Position numbers and translations under genes: made by a program. 64,000 nucleotides of DNA from Furcasterigmium furcatum (lineage: Eukaryota; Ascomycota; Sordariomycetes; Glomerellales; Plectosphaerellaceae), in NCBI GenBank assembly GCA_001599815.1, contig BCIA01000002.1:4437626-4501625 (forward strand), written 5' to 3'. Each line of letters starts with the position of its first letter. The stretch's first letter is position 1. Positions 11,165-22,242 of the stretch are shown here, in pieces. Under the pieces are notes generated by a model. The model was not told the origin of the DNA and did not search any database. It saw only the letters and a program-made list of their open reading frames with translations.

Positions 11165-12240
11165 GGCTGTTCAAGATCATAGCGTACTGCCTCCGCAATT
11201 GAATCACCCTCTGGATGGACTTCGTTGCAGAGTCGAACATCGGGAAGGAGGGCGCCACTTGAGCATTTCCGTTTCCCTGCGTCCTCCCTTTTCCTCGCCC
11301 TGTCTTCGCAACGGAGGCATTCGCTTCCGGGGGCGACCGTACCAAGCGAAGGCCGAGGCAGGCAGAGAGAGCATCGTAAAGAATGGATGGAACCATGTAG
11401 CTGGATGTAGACGGCAGAAGCATCAAAACCGCAGGCGAGTCAAGCCTTCTCTTCTAGCCCGTCGATATTCTGGCTGTACGCCCTCACCAACTGGCCAGTC
11501 GAACTGAGTTAGGCGATGAAATTGTGAGCCAGCGTAGGCAAGGCGATGCTCGACTTGGCCTGGAAGGACACAACTTCATCCAGGTACTGGCGGACCGCGT
11601 CTGGGGAGCGTAACATGGCGGCGTCAAAGATCCACCGAAGGTCCTTGCGAGATAGGAAGTCCTAGACCTGTTAGCTTTGGGGCGTGTTCATGTGTTCACG
11701 AGGGAGAAGCTACTAACTGGAAGGCCTGCTGGTGTGCTGATCCCTGCGCCTGCTAACACCACCCATCTTCCCCCCTGAAGCTGTCGTGCGGGGGAGCGGG
11801 GAGGAGACGTGGCCGAGAACAAGGGCGCATTTCCCACGGCCCCTGACCGATCATGTGGCTGTTCAAGAGCTCATGTGCATGGGATGTTGCGGCAGTCTTC
11901 TGCACCAGGCATTGCTGCTTGATGGATTTGAGAAGAGATGTGTTATCTGAGAGGATAGAGATAGGCTCGTGGTTGCGGAGCCATTCACTCTCAAGCTCTA
12001 TGACACGAGGAGGACGTGCGGCGGAATGATCGATTGTGTCGTTACTAGCATTGCTGGGGCTTCGCAGGCTTATGTGCTTATCGGTGGCATCCTGCACCTG
12101 CGTGGTGTGGACGTGGTCGTTTTGGAGGGGTGAGGGAGTAGCTGCCTTGGTGGAAGGTAATGAGTGTAATAAGATGGAACGCGGAGTGATCTCGACGGGT
12201 TGTGAATGGGGTATTCCGAGGCAGTACTCTTGCTCTTCAT
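11165..12240 (-). pseudogene. Decayed sirtuin (SIR2-family NAD-dependent deacetylase) relic
   Basis: Read on the minus strand, this stretch carries the sirtuin core in order, but broken. VVLAGAGISTPAGLP (about 11722-11766) is the NAD-binding motif; a GTTAGT...TCTAG intron (about 11664-11721) joins it to DFLSRKDLRWIFDAAM; then come LVRAYSQNIDGLEEKA (about 11443-11490) and VYIQLHGSIHSLRCSLC, followed by a second Cys pair (CLRC) of the zinc site and RLCNEVHPEGDSIAEAVRYD. Two in-frame stops interrupt it (TAA after AHNFIA, TGA after GLEEKA), the N-terminal part (from an ATG at 12240) changes frame at least once before VVLAG, and the normal GTSL-type end of the Rossmann fold is missing after YDLE. 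The catalytic QNID and LHG histidine are still present. I conclude pseudogene. Confidence 0.82.
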
Positions 12241-13318
12241 GGTGCTGGTGTCCTTATATAGACGACCCCCGATTTCTCATGACGCTCCGAGTAACGACGC
12301 TTATGCTCTTTTCCACTTCTCAACACGCAGGTCTCCAAAATGGCCGTGAGGCCTTGTTCCTCATGCTTGCGTGATTGCCGTTTCGCTCGCCTGCTTGCCT
12401 GGTAGGCTCCGCTTAGCGGACGGGCGGACCGGGATGCTCATGGTTGGCGTGTCCCTTTTCCCACTTCGTGAGGATACGAACTGCCGCATCATGTCCATGA
12501 CATGGCGTCACTCCTCCGGTGACCTCCGTCGTCCAATGGAGGGTTTGATGAGGAGCAGGAAAGGTCCCCGAAGTGGCCTGGCTGACGAGATAACGGGCCG
12601 TTGGTTCAGCTGGAGGGCGGTCCTTTCCATTTCCAACCAGGTTTGATGTCCGCAGAGTGGCCGCCAAGCCAATAGGTTTGCTGAGCCGCCGTACACGTGT
12701 GCCATGCTGCATCCGCCACGCTCAGACCGCCTGGGCCGGGTGGCCTTCATGAGTTGACGCCCATCCGCATGCGGATCCCCTCGCAAAGAAGCGAATAAGG
12801 GCCACTCAGTCTCACACGGGCAGGCCAGAGAGGCGGCCCATGTCGCGAAGGAGGGCCACGGGCGATCATAGCCGTCTCCAGGGACTAAGACCGGGATTGG
12901 ACGGCCAGTGGCCGAGAGCAAGCATGGCGATGTCCGGGATTGGGGCGGCCGCGTGGACGATGTTAGCGGAGATGAAGGGAGGGGAGATGCGGCAAGTTCG
13001 CTATTGGACGCTCAGGGTCGAGAGGTGTGAAATGGAGAAGGTGAGAGAGCCAGGAGAGAGGGGGCGGATGGCGTTTAAGTACTCAAACCATAGTGGAACA
13101 TCATGAGATACATCCTCACGGAGGTTGAAGCACCTTGGGGGGACTAACGCACGGACCAGTTTTCGCACGTGACCCCCAATTTGGGCCAACGTACCAATCA
13201 GAAGCTGCTCCCTGGGCAGTGTCACGCGAGTTCCATGTTCTCTCTGTGCTTCCCCGGACTTCCTTCGACTTGCAACTGACACCCATCGAGGTCTGCTAGA
13301 CGCTCGAGTTTGTTCAAA
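12241..13318. other. Intergenic, no gene seen
   Basis: About 1.1 kb between the sirtuin relic and the RCC1-repeat gene. Several open frames occur on both strands, none with recognisable motifs or splice structure. The end proximal to 13319 must hold the promoter of the RCC1 gene. Confidence 0.4.
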
Positions 13319-14416
13319 ATGTCAGTCCTCTTCACTCTGGGCTCGAACGGCTCAGGCCAACTCGGCATGGGCCACAAAGAAGACATCTCCATACCCAGAC
13401 AAGCCCTCTTCCACCCGCCCCCGCCATCAACTCCCATCACCAAAGTAGCCGCCGGCGGTAACCACACGCTTCTTCTCACCGAGGCAGGCGAACTCTATTG
13501 GAGCGGCGACGCAACTTCCGGAGCCTGCGGCCTCACGGCAGATGCCCTCACCAACGAATCAGTGTTCCAGCCAGCTCGTCTTGCCAGAGACGACCCGGCA
13601 ACCGGAATCTCAGACGCAGCCCTCATCGCCGCCTCATGGGAAGCATCTTTCGTCGTTCGAAAAGATGCCCAAGGGAAGGCTACGCGGCTGTGCAGCTTTG
13701 GAAGCGGAGCAAAGGGCGAGCTGGGCCACGGCGAGGCGCTGGTACGGTCTCCTTCCGCGACGGAGTTCAAGGACTTCCCACCCGCGGGGACGGAAATCGT
13801 CGACCTGGCCGCTGGCATGGGCCATGTCGTGGTCGTCCTAGATGACGGAACGGTGTACTCTTGGGGGAACTGCCGGAAAGGTCAGGCAGGTGAACCCGCC
13901 GCCGTTATCTACAAGCCTCGCAAGGTGGAGGGCGTCAGCTTCAAAGTTGTGCGAGCCGTGTGCGGGCGAGAGTTCACGTGTCTTCTCGGAGAACCCTCAA
14001 CGGGAGAACTGGCTGTGCTTGGATCCGACAAATGGGATATTCGTTCCTCCGCCCCATCATCGGTACCCGGGTGGAAAGACGTCGGCGCAGGCTGGGGCAG
14101 CGTTTGCGTCCTGAAAGAGGACGGATCCCTCGCCTGCTGGGGCCGCGATGACCACGGCCAACTCGCTCCACCAGAGGTGCCCAAGGCCGACAAAATTGCT
14201 GTTGGAAGCGAGCATGTTCTCGCCCTGACACACACCGGTGACGTCCTGGCGTGGGGATGGGGCGAGCACGGCAACTGCGGACCGCAGGTCGAGAACAACG
14301 ATGTCAAGGGGCGCTGGAACGTCATTGCTTCGTCAAAATTCATCCCGCCGGACGCCAAGATTACAGGTATCGGCGCCGGATGCGCTACGAGCTGGGTCTC
14401 GATCAACATGGGCTGA
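13319..14416 (+). CDS. RCC1-repeat (beta-propeller) protein, Ats1-like
   Basis: A 365-residue single-exon protein built almost entirely of RCC1 repeats, predicted to fold as a seven-bladed propeller. Repeat signatures occur along the length: LGSNGSGQLGMGH, CSFGSGAKGELGHGE, VYSWGNCRKGQAG, ACWGRDDHGQLAPPE and LAWGWGEHGNCGPQ. The start is the ATG in the strong context tcaaaATG; the frame extends slightly upstream only through a TTG. Length and repeat quality resemble yeast Ats1 and other small RCC1-like proteins rather than the Ran exchange factor (Srm1/Pim1), which is longer and carries a nuclear targeting tail. No partner domain is present, so the molecular role remains open. Confidence 0.85.
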   Translation: MSVLFTLGSNGSGQLGMGHKEDISIPRQALFHPPPPSTPITKVAAGGNHTLLLTEAGELYWSGDATSGACGLTADALTNESVFQPARLARDDPATGISDAALIAASWEASFVVRKDAQGKATRLCSFGSGAKGELGHGEALVRSPSATEFKDFPPAGTEIVDLAAGMGHVVVVLDDGTVYSWGNCRKGQAGEPAAVIYKPRKVEGVSFKVVRAVCGREFTCLLGEPSTGELAVLGSDKWDIRSSAPSSVPGWKDVGAGWGSVCVLKEDGSLACWGRDDHGQLAPPEVPKADKIAVGSEHVLALTHTGDVLAWGWGEHGNCGPQVENNDVKGRWNVIASSKFIPPDAKITGIGAGCATSWVSINMG

Positions 14417-14498
14417 GAAACTGTTCGACCCTCCCCCTCGTACAATCCCAAGAAAGATCAACTCCTCGCCGTTTGGACATGTGCCGCGTGCACCCCTC

Positions 14499-16157
14499 CT
14501 AGCGGCTCGATCCTCGATAGAATAGGCCCAACCTCTCTACTTCCGACAATCGCTGCGTCGGCTCCAGCCCGATGCTGCTAGCTTGGGTTGGGGAGGGATC
14601 CGATCGGCCGCCGCTGTCTTCCGGCATGTTTCTGCTCAACCGAAGACCGGAATCGTCCTGAGGCAGTGTTAGCAACGAAAAACCGAAGTCAAGAAGGACC
14701 CTGGGACTCACCCTCTGAGCGCTGTGATCCCACTGCAGCAGCGCGTTCTCCTCAGCATCATCTTCCTCGTCATGGACCGGCTCCCACTTGAAGTTGTCGT
14801 CATCCACGAACAAGCCTTCTGATCGCATGGTAGCCGTAGGCGGCGGCCGCTGCGACGGACGGAGATCGAACGCCGACGCCTGGATGGTGTTCCTGGCCGA
14901 CAGCATACCCGGCTGAGGGGGCGGCGGCATCGCGCTCGCCCTCGGCGGTTCTTCCTGCGGTTCGGTCTGTGGCTGCCGAGACTGCTCTCGTTGCGTCGGT
15001 GCCTCTGACGGCGCGGCGCTCTGTCTTCTAGACGCGGCCTCCAGCTGCTGCTGCCGCGGCGCGGCCCTCGCCCCGTTCGCGCCTCTGGTCTTCTTCGTCT
15101 TCTGCGCGGGGTTGCCCGACCTCTCGCCGACCGTCATGAGGAGGAACTCGCAGTTAACGGCGTCGCCGGGGTACGTCAGCTGCACCGGGCGCGCGGGCGT
15201 CGAGTAGTGGGCAGTGAGGTTGTTTCCCGCGATGCCCGCGTGCTGGATGATGGCGCGGAAGTCCCGGACATTCATGACGATGTGGAGCTTGTCTTCCAGC
15301 TCGATGTCCTCGAACTCGTCAATCTCGATCGCGATGGACGTGTGTAGCGGCTTCTTTAGGACCTCTGATAGCAGTCAGTCCCGGTACGACGCAGGCAATG
15401 GGGAATAAGCATAACTCACCGTCTCCATTGACCGTCTTCTCCGTGAAACACGTAAATTTGACGTGCTCCCCGTCCGAACTGACGTCCAGAAGCTCGACGC
15501 CCGGGCCGAAATGCTCCATCAGCTGCCTCAGCGTCCTCGACGGGATCGTCCAGTGATTGACCGCCTCCTCGCGGCTGAACTTGGCGTGCACTGGCACCGC
15601 AACCTCAAAAGGCAGCCTGTGCGTCGAAGCCACGCCGTTCCGGAAGACGAGCTTGGCGATGAACCGGCTCGCGATGCCCTCGCCGTCTTCGATGGCCACA
15701 TCGCAGCGCTCGATCGCCGTGTCCTTCTCCCTGTCGCGCTGGGGATCGCCGCCCGCGCGGCTTCGGAAGATGGAAATGAGCGCCTGGGCCAGATCAGTAC
15801 AGCCCCTTTCCGTGCCAATCCCGCAGGGGTCGAACGTACCCGGATGTACAGCGTGCAGTAATACCTCTCCTTATGCTGGGCATTCCCCTCAAACGCGTAC
15901 CGCGAGCAGAACCTCGCCGTCGTAAACGAGAAGCACGCATACGCCGACTTGGACGAGTTGAGAGCCGTGAATATGAGCTGCGAGGCCGGTCAGATCCCCG
16001 GCAAACAGCCGCCCGGCCAGGCCTAAAGTGCCACAGAACGTACCTTGTCCTTCTGCGCCTCGAAAGACACGTCATCCGAGAATTTGTTGAGGCAGATGAG
16101 GGCATCTCGCAACGCTGCGACAGCGTCCTCGCTGAGCGTGAAGCTGACGACGGCCAT
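14499..16157 (-). CDS. RAD9: DNA damage checkpoint protein Rad9 (9-1-1 clamp subunit)
   Basis: Five exons (16044-16157, 15840-15977, 15420-15783, 14712-15364, 14499-14657) give about 475 residues. The N-terminal 270 residues form the PCNA-like clamp half of the Rad9 family (start MAVVSFTLSEDAVAALRDAL, then LIFTALNSSKSAYACF, FRSRAGGD, NHWTIPSRTLRQLMEHFGPG and LHIVMNVRDFRAIIQHAGI). The remaining ~200 residues are a disordered Gln/Pro/Ser-rich tail, which in characterised Rad9 proteins is phosphorylated and recruits TopBP1-type partners. Rad9 joins Rad1 and Hus1 at DNA damage to activate the ATR-type kinase. The last intron is only 54 nt, divisible by three and free of stops, so its retention would add 18 residues without changing frame. 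Confidence 0.88.
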
Positions 16158-16785
16158 TTTGGAAGGCGTGACACCGGAATTGGGCGATGCAGGATTACAT
16201 CGAGGCTCGTGTACCTGTTATAATGGGTAGTCTGCCCTGAAAATTTGTGAATGTGAGAAGAGGCTCGAGTTGCAGTCCGGTGTCCTGCTTGGGCTGACGA
16301 GGAGTTGTGAAGTTCAGCGGGAGCTCTGGTGACGGGAGGATTGTTTGGGGCACTCCTCACTGTTGCGGTTTTGGACAGTGGGCAGCTGTTGTCAGGTGAC
16401 CACGCTGAGCCAACCAGCCCGGTACCATTCTCACCGCGCCGACTCAATCCCACCCCAAAACCTATCACGGCTGCCAGTCGCAGAAAAGAAGCCTCACCCA
16501 TACTAGACATCACATTAAGACGGGAGCGTCAAGTTTTCCACAATGCAGTATTGTACTATAACAGAGCAAATCCCCCACGTTCCCTCTGGAAGGTCAGGCA
16601 AGGCGCGTCCTCGAGGCAAGATTCGCTTTCTCATCTCTCATGTCAACCCCATGTGCTCAGGGGCCAATCCTTATGTGGCAAGTCGACTGCTTGCATCCCA
16701 GCCCTCTGTCCAACTCCACTGCCCATGAAAGTCCCGGTTCCAAGTTCTACTGGTAGACTGCCTCGCCTTCGCGAGGCAGGCAGGC
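16158..16785. other. RAD9 promoter side and 3' flank of the F-box/LRR gene
   Basis: Both flanking genes are on the minus strand. A strong hairpin just beyond the F-box/LRR stop codon is listed separately; otherwise I see no gene. Confidence 0.4.
16758..16779 (-). repeat. Perfect 9-bp hairpin next to the F-box/LRR stop codon
   Basis: CTGCCTCGC and its exact complement GCGAGGCAG flank the tetraloop CTTC. The hairpin begins seven bases past the stop codon of the minus-strand gene, so it would lie at the very start of its 3' UTR. Confidence 0.6.
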
Positions 16786-18874
16786 TTACCAGATGATTGT
16801 GCTCACATCAGAGCCCGCAAAATAGAGACGCAAGTCCAGATACTGCTGGAACAACCTCCTGTTGCTATCCGACAAGTCCTCCCAAGAACCACGGTCGATA
16901 TTGCCCAGCTCGAACCTGCGTGTACCACCCGCATCGGCCTTCTTCGCCAAGTTGGAGCTCTTGATGAACTTGACAAGATCATCAGGCTTCCAATTGTTGT
17001 ACGTGTGGAGGCGGAGAAAGCTCAGGCCGGTGAGCCTCGACACGAACTTCCACATACCAACTTCCTGCGGAGCATCATTGGAACGGATCGTCAAGCTCCG
17101 GAGTTTCGAGTTGAGCTTGTCGGTGTAGTTGATACGCTTCGGAGAATACTTGGGGAATGAAAAGGCGCGTTTGCCAATCAAGAAGTTGAGGTCCTTTATG
17201 TCGGCCGACTCGAGCGTGGGGTTTTCGACCAGAGACTGGGCGAGCTCCTCCGAGTCGAGCCTCACCCGAGTTCGCTGGCGCGGCGCAGCAGGGCTGAAGC
17301 AGGTGTCGGTGACGATGCGAAGGTGTTTGAGGTTCTTCAGATACCTGATTCGTTTGTAGACGTAGACACGATCGAGGCCAAGGACGAATGTGGCCTCCTC
17401 GAGGTTCTGCAGAAGACTGCTACCTTTTTCCTGAGGGAGGGCGGTGGCAATGAGGTCCGTCCACGTGTTACTGTGCCCAAATCTCGGGCTTTGCTTATCG
17501 TCGCGAGAGCTCCAGTACAGTTTGCGGAGCTTGTGGCAATTCTTGAGCCAACGGGTCAGCGTCCTCATAAGAAATGGCGGCGGTTGGCTCTTCAGTCCCG
17601 GGTGACTACCCCAGAGTCTGTCGGGCATGACGATGTGGAGACTGGTGAGAGTATCGTGCAGCTCATCCAGCTCCGGAAGGTCGGCGTAGGCCTGCGGGTC
17701 CATGCGGGCGAGTTTCAGGCTCTCGAGCTTGGTCTGATGCTTGAGAGCTTGAAGTAGAAGTCGGCTTTCCGTATAGCCGAGGCCGACGGCGTCCTCCTCT
17801 CCGCAGTCTTGGTCCATGACTGTGGTGTCGTGCAAGCACATCTCGAATCCCTTTAGGAAACCGACGGGGAAAGCCTCGATGAATTCGCGAACCGCATTAC
17901 CAGTGTCGTTCTCTTCCAGCGGAGGCAGCGTATTGTGGGATCGAGACCGGTACGCGAGCCTGTGGCTCGAGAACGGGTAGTTGATGCCCAGAATCTGGAG
18001 CTTGGCACAACCCTTGACGACGATCTCCCCGACGTTCTTGTTGACGACCGAGGCACTGAGCCTCAGCGAGACCAGGTTGCTGAAGACGGCGGGAGCGATG
18101 ATACCAAAGCCGAGCTTCTTGGCCCCGAGCTGCTTAAGCACGGGGAGATGCTGCGTCTGGCCGCAAAGCCACAAGGCCACGCTGTCGGACATGGCAGAGA
18201 GGTCGGCCCTGGTGAGGTCTCGCAGTGTAGCCTGCTGAGGCGCGGGGAACCCGAGAATGCGGCGGTAGAACTCCTCGACCGTCATTCCGTCTTCGACAAA
18301 CGCACAAACGAAGTCGTTCATGTCGAGTTCGTTGACCGTCTCGCAATAGCGGAACGCGGCCTCGTAACTCATCGAACGGAAGATGGACCGAGCACGACCA
18401 ACAAGCTGCTTAGCCTTGAGACCCTCGGTGCTCCCCCTGCCACACGATCATGTCAGTACCAGTGTTATGGCCATCGAGATGGATAAGTCAAGTATACCTG
18501 TATGTGAGACGAGCAGCGGCACTGCCGATGTTTTTGTTCAGGGAGATGCACCTGGCGACGGTGGCTCGTTCGCCTTTCAGAATCATGAACTCGAAGACCT
18601 CGTGCCAGATGTCGGCAACGTCGGCAACATCTTTTGCCGGCCTTGCTGGGAGAGCGGGCGACGAGACGGACTTTGAAGGAGAAGAGAGAGATGGCGACCG
18701 GGCCGCCTTGGTGAGGCGACGACGCTTCGGTTTGGGGGCCTCTACAGATCCGACGGAACCAGCATCGGACACCTCGCCATCATCAGACAGGATATCGAGC
18801 TGACTGAAGTAGTCTTCTGCATTGTAGTTTGCCCGTTTCCCCTTTCTGCCGCTGGTGCGTGTGGCGGGCGCCAT
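16786..18874 (-). CDS. F-box protein with leucine-rich-repeat-like C-terminus
   Basis: Two exons (18498-18874 and 16786-18436) give about 675 residues. After a basic, disordered N-terminus (KRRRLTKAARSPSL) comes an F-box-like segment near residues 95-130 (VADIWHEVFEFMILKGERAT, ARCISLNKNIGSAAARL). The long second exon holds repeated leucine-rich elements, such as NLVSLRLSA, KLQILGINY, KLESLKLARM, TLTSLHIVMP, NLKHLRIVTD, KLRSLTIRSND and GLSFLRLHTY, spaced as in fungal LRR-type F-box proteins. Such proteins present substrates to SCF ubiquitin ligases; the target cannot be inferred. The intron has a GTATAC donor and GTGGCAG acceptor. Confidence 0.78.
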
Positions 18875-20016
18875 GTTGTTGTTGAGATGGGCGTGCTCGG
18901 GCGTTTCGTCCCGTGATGGGCAAACGTATGCTTCGGACGATCCAGGGTGAGGTTCGGACGGAATCAGAGACGTGACGGCAAGGCAAAGTAGAGAAGGGCG
19001 TTCAAGGCCGCAGCCGTCAGGGAGACGATCTGCGGCAGATGAGATGGAATTCCGGTGATGAGCAGTGTTGTGCACTGACGGCGGAGGAGTTGAGCTTTAA
19101 TCGCAGAGGAGTTGGTTTGGGGGAAAAGAGGCAAGAAATTACCGAGTCTGGCGGCGGCTTAGTCGTCCGGGGAAGTCGTGAAGGGAAATCGCCCGGTGAA
19201 CGGGGCGAAGCAGGTGCCTTGTGACTGCCTCAGATCTCCAGATACAAGAGGCAGGAGCGATGTGAGGTGGGTTTTGGCAGGTCTCGGCGGGGAAACTGTT
19301 ACAGAGCTGCAGATGAATGGATGCGTGACGCTGGTCAAGGAGGCTGATTTGTGGCGTGCGGCCTGCGATGCCATGACAGACACTGGTAATTTACCTTTGG
19401 CTTCCAGAAATCATATCGGGCAAAGACGGCATTCAGGCTCGACAGGCCAAACTCTTGTTCGCAACTTAGCCCATGAAAGGACGGATAGCCATTGTCTGGC
19501 GACACGAGACAAGGCGTGGGCACCGGCGACGAAGGACGCGAACACCTCAAAGACCTAGGGGGAGATGAGGTGACAGAGGACAGGGAAAGGGACGGCCGAG
19601 ATGATGGCGACGGGGGCTACTGATCATGTATCTGGAGGCGGTACATGGATGCAATCGAAGCGACTCTCCAGCTGCTAGTCGCTTATAGCCACCCCTTTGT
19701 CTTTGTCGATGTTGGGAATGAGATCGGGAGATGGATGGTCAAGCCCGGGGCAACAATTGATCCCACGCGGGCCATCTGCCAGTACGAGCCCTCCTTGTCT
19801 GCATGGCCTGAAATGGCTACCACTGGGAAAAGAAATGTCGACATTCTTTGTCAAAGCCAACCTTGGGCGAAAGGGGATCACATACGAAAAGTGACGGCCC
19901 GCAGACGAGACGGAGAGCAGCTTCTTGATAACAAGGCCCCCAAACAAAGACACGGGCTTTATCATTGAAAGAAACAAACTCACAATGTATGCTGCGACAT
20001 GCCACCGGCCTTGTTT
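18875..20016. other. Intergenic, no gene seen
   Basis: The promoter of the F-box/LRR gene and the 3' flank of the arylsulfotransferase-family gene lie here. Plus-strand open frames near 19178-19558 and 19645-19968 lack recognisable motifs. Confidence 0.4.
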
Positions 20017-21737
20017 TCAAAGCTCTTCAGACCATGACGCGGACTTCTCAGCATCTCGGCCCTTCGCTGAAGCCTGCCCGCGGATGCCGACTTCGACAGC
20101 CACTGAAGGCGTCGTCACCAGCCTCTGTCCATCTCGGCCGATAGCCTCCGCCAAAACGACAGCGTCCTTGCTGATCTGGGACGCTGGCAATCTGAGGTGC
20201 GTCTCGAAGCCTTTCCTCTCGACATCCCCAAGCAGAATGCGCTCATCGGCTGACTTGGCCACGAACCGCCAGCGTCGCGTCTCGGTATCTCCATTCCAGG
20301 AAACATACACATCCACCTCATCCTCCCCCGGGCCCTTGACAGCGACAATAGCGGGCTTCTCGCTGGGGGTGCCGTGCCAGTCGAACCGGAATCCGCGGTA
20401 GCTCTGGACCAGCTTGCCCACCGGCGCAGAGTCGAGGTAGGCGTGGAAGAGGACGTCCCCCGCAGCGCTGAATTCGGTGACGGCACCAGCCTGGCCCCAG
20501 TTCGCAAACACGTTTCCGCTGGGGAGGACTTGCAGATTCCCCTGAGACCAAGCTGTCAGCTCGTCTGGGGCGGGGTACTTTGCGAGCAGCTTGGCGGTGC
20601 CGTCCTTGTGATTCAGCTCGAGGATCTTGCCGTTGGTGAACAAGTCGTCGCCCCAGCCGCCGGTATGGGCGGCGTTGTCATGAAGGGAAATCACCTCGAC
20701 TGTGCCGTCTGCAGAGCGGTTGAGGAACCGAGCGTCGTGCTGGAAAGCGAAGCGGGCTTCCGACGGGACTTCGAAAGAGGATCGGTCGTGCAGACCGCCG
20801 AGCTGCCAGATGATATCGCCGCTCGTGCCGTTGATCTTGAAGATGGCGCAGTAGTTGCGTGCGGAGATCAGGTAGTGACCCTCGTCGTCCTTGTCGACAC
20901 TGTTGATGTGGAAGTGGTTCCAGGCGGAGTTGGACGTTCTTCCATCGCCAACATCGCCGCCCAGATAGGAGGTGTCATTTATTGGGAATGCGGTATCTGG
21001 AACGTCAGCAAAAGTCTGTAAGGACCGGGCCAGTCCACGTACATTGGGGGTCAATGTGGTCCAGGTGCTCCCATTCAAAGAGAACCTCGCCAGTCTCGAG
21101 GTCGAGTTCTGCAGATCTGGTCAGCTACCGGGCCAGAATGATGGGGCTTCCAGGAGATATCACCTTGAAATCCGTTCGAGATAATCCAGTCCTGCCCCTC
21201 CGAGCCTCCCCAGGGTGCCAGACTCACTGGCCTCACGAGGGGCGTCTCAATAAGGACCGTCTTCCCATCTAAGAGACGGAACTCATGGGCAGACTCCAGG
21301 CGATGGTTTCCGGCCTTGACCGTCTTGATGATGTCGTAGTTCTGATTCAGTATGACATGATTGCCATGCATGATGCCCTGCTGAACGGACATCTGTCCCT
21401 GGAAAGCAAACAGCACTTTTTGCCCAAGATACTCCCCGGGCCTGAAATGCGCGCCCCATCCCGAGATGTATCCAAGGCCGGACCAGACCAGCTCCCCGTC
21501 ATCGCGAAGGATGTACGGTGCAGGCTGGGCGGGACCCTTGAAGCCGGGCACAAAGCCTGGGTAAGCGAAGACGAAGATGTACCCCTTTTCTACAGCGTCC
21601 TGATCAGCAGGGACAGTGATATTCAGCCTAGGCGGGGATAGGTCCGGGCGGGAGCGGAATTGCCAGTCGGCGAATACGGCTGGAACGGCCAGGATGGACA
21701 GGCCGAGAGCCCGGATGAGAGGGGTTGCCATCTTCAT
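20017..21737 (-). CDS. Secreted arylsulfotransferase-family protein
   Basis: Three exons (21164-21737, 21043-21108, 20017-20996) give about 539 residues. A signal peptide is clear at the N-terminus (MKMATPLIRALGLSILAVPA, cleavage expected near VFA/DWQ). The rest matches the fungal arylsulfotransferase (ASST-like) propeller family: GYIFVFAYPGF, PYILRDDGELVWSG, HGNHVILNQNYDI, AHEFRLLDGKTVLIE, HFHINSVDKDDEGHYLISAR, IIWQLGG, QHDARFLNRSADG and HDNAAH. The conserved HN/HF pairs line up with the central-pore histidines of bacterial enzymes, which move sulfate between phenols without PAPS; activity in fungal members is not established, as far as I know. The small middle exon of 66 nt restores frame exactly. 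The gene is divergent from a Zn2Cys6 regulator. Confidence 0.87.
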
Positions 21738-22215
21738 CTTGGAAACAGTGAAGATCGATTGAGATTCTCGAGGCCCTCCCTCGTTTTCGCCATGGGACTC
21801 GCGCCCTTTTCAATGAGCCTTGGGCAGGCCGGCACACGGAGATGGCGTGGATCAACTCGCGCAGCACGCCATCATGCTAAAGAGCCAGACTAGGGTAGTC
21901 TTCGGCATTGGCGGCCATTTCCTGAGGACATACTCCGAGGGGCTGAAGCTCCGAGTGGCATACCAGTACATTGGACCGGATTCATGTCTGGGCTGGAGGG
22001 TTTGCTGGGCACGTTGAGGAAGATCCGTTTGGCATGTCGGATACAAGCAACCGACGCGAGTTGGAGGTCACAGTTACCGCTTACTAAGCCAACTACCTCC
22101 AACCAAATCCACATCCCACACTACACGATGATGCCCACCATCACCATCACAGACACTGTCAAACCCAATCCTGTCGAGCGACTGATTGTCTTCAAAGTCA
22201 ACTAATCACCCCATC
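21738..22215. promoter_or_regulatory. Divergent promoter, arylsulfotransferase-like / Zn2Cys6 regulator
   Basis: About 500 bases lie between two outward-facing genes, an arrangement compatible with joint control of the secreted protein and the regulator. A short CCATCACCATCAC run occurs near 22137. Confidence 0.4.
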
Positions 22216-22242
22216 ATGATTGGAGGCGCGGAAGTACTATGA
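22216..22242 (+). promoter_or_regulatory. Nine-codon uORF whose stop overlaps the regulator start
   Basis: ATG ATT GGA GGC GCG GAA GTA CTA TGA: the TGA shares two bases with the main ATG at 22239 (ATGA overlap). It is the nearest upstream ATG. If the transcript begins upstream of 22216, ribosomes would meet this frame first. Confidence 0.6.

Noticed and set aside
12413..12921. Minus-strand frames that might be another decayed gene near the sirtuin relic
   Set aside because: I could not recover any family motif in three frames; there is no evidence beyond open frame length.
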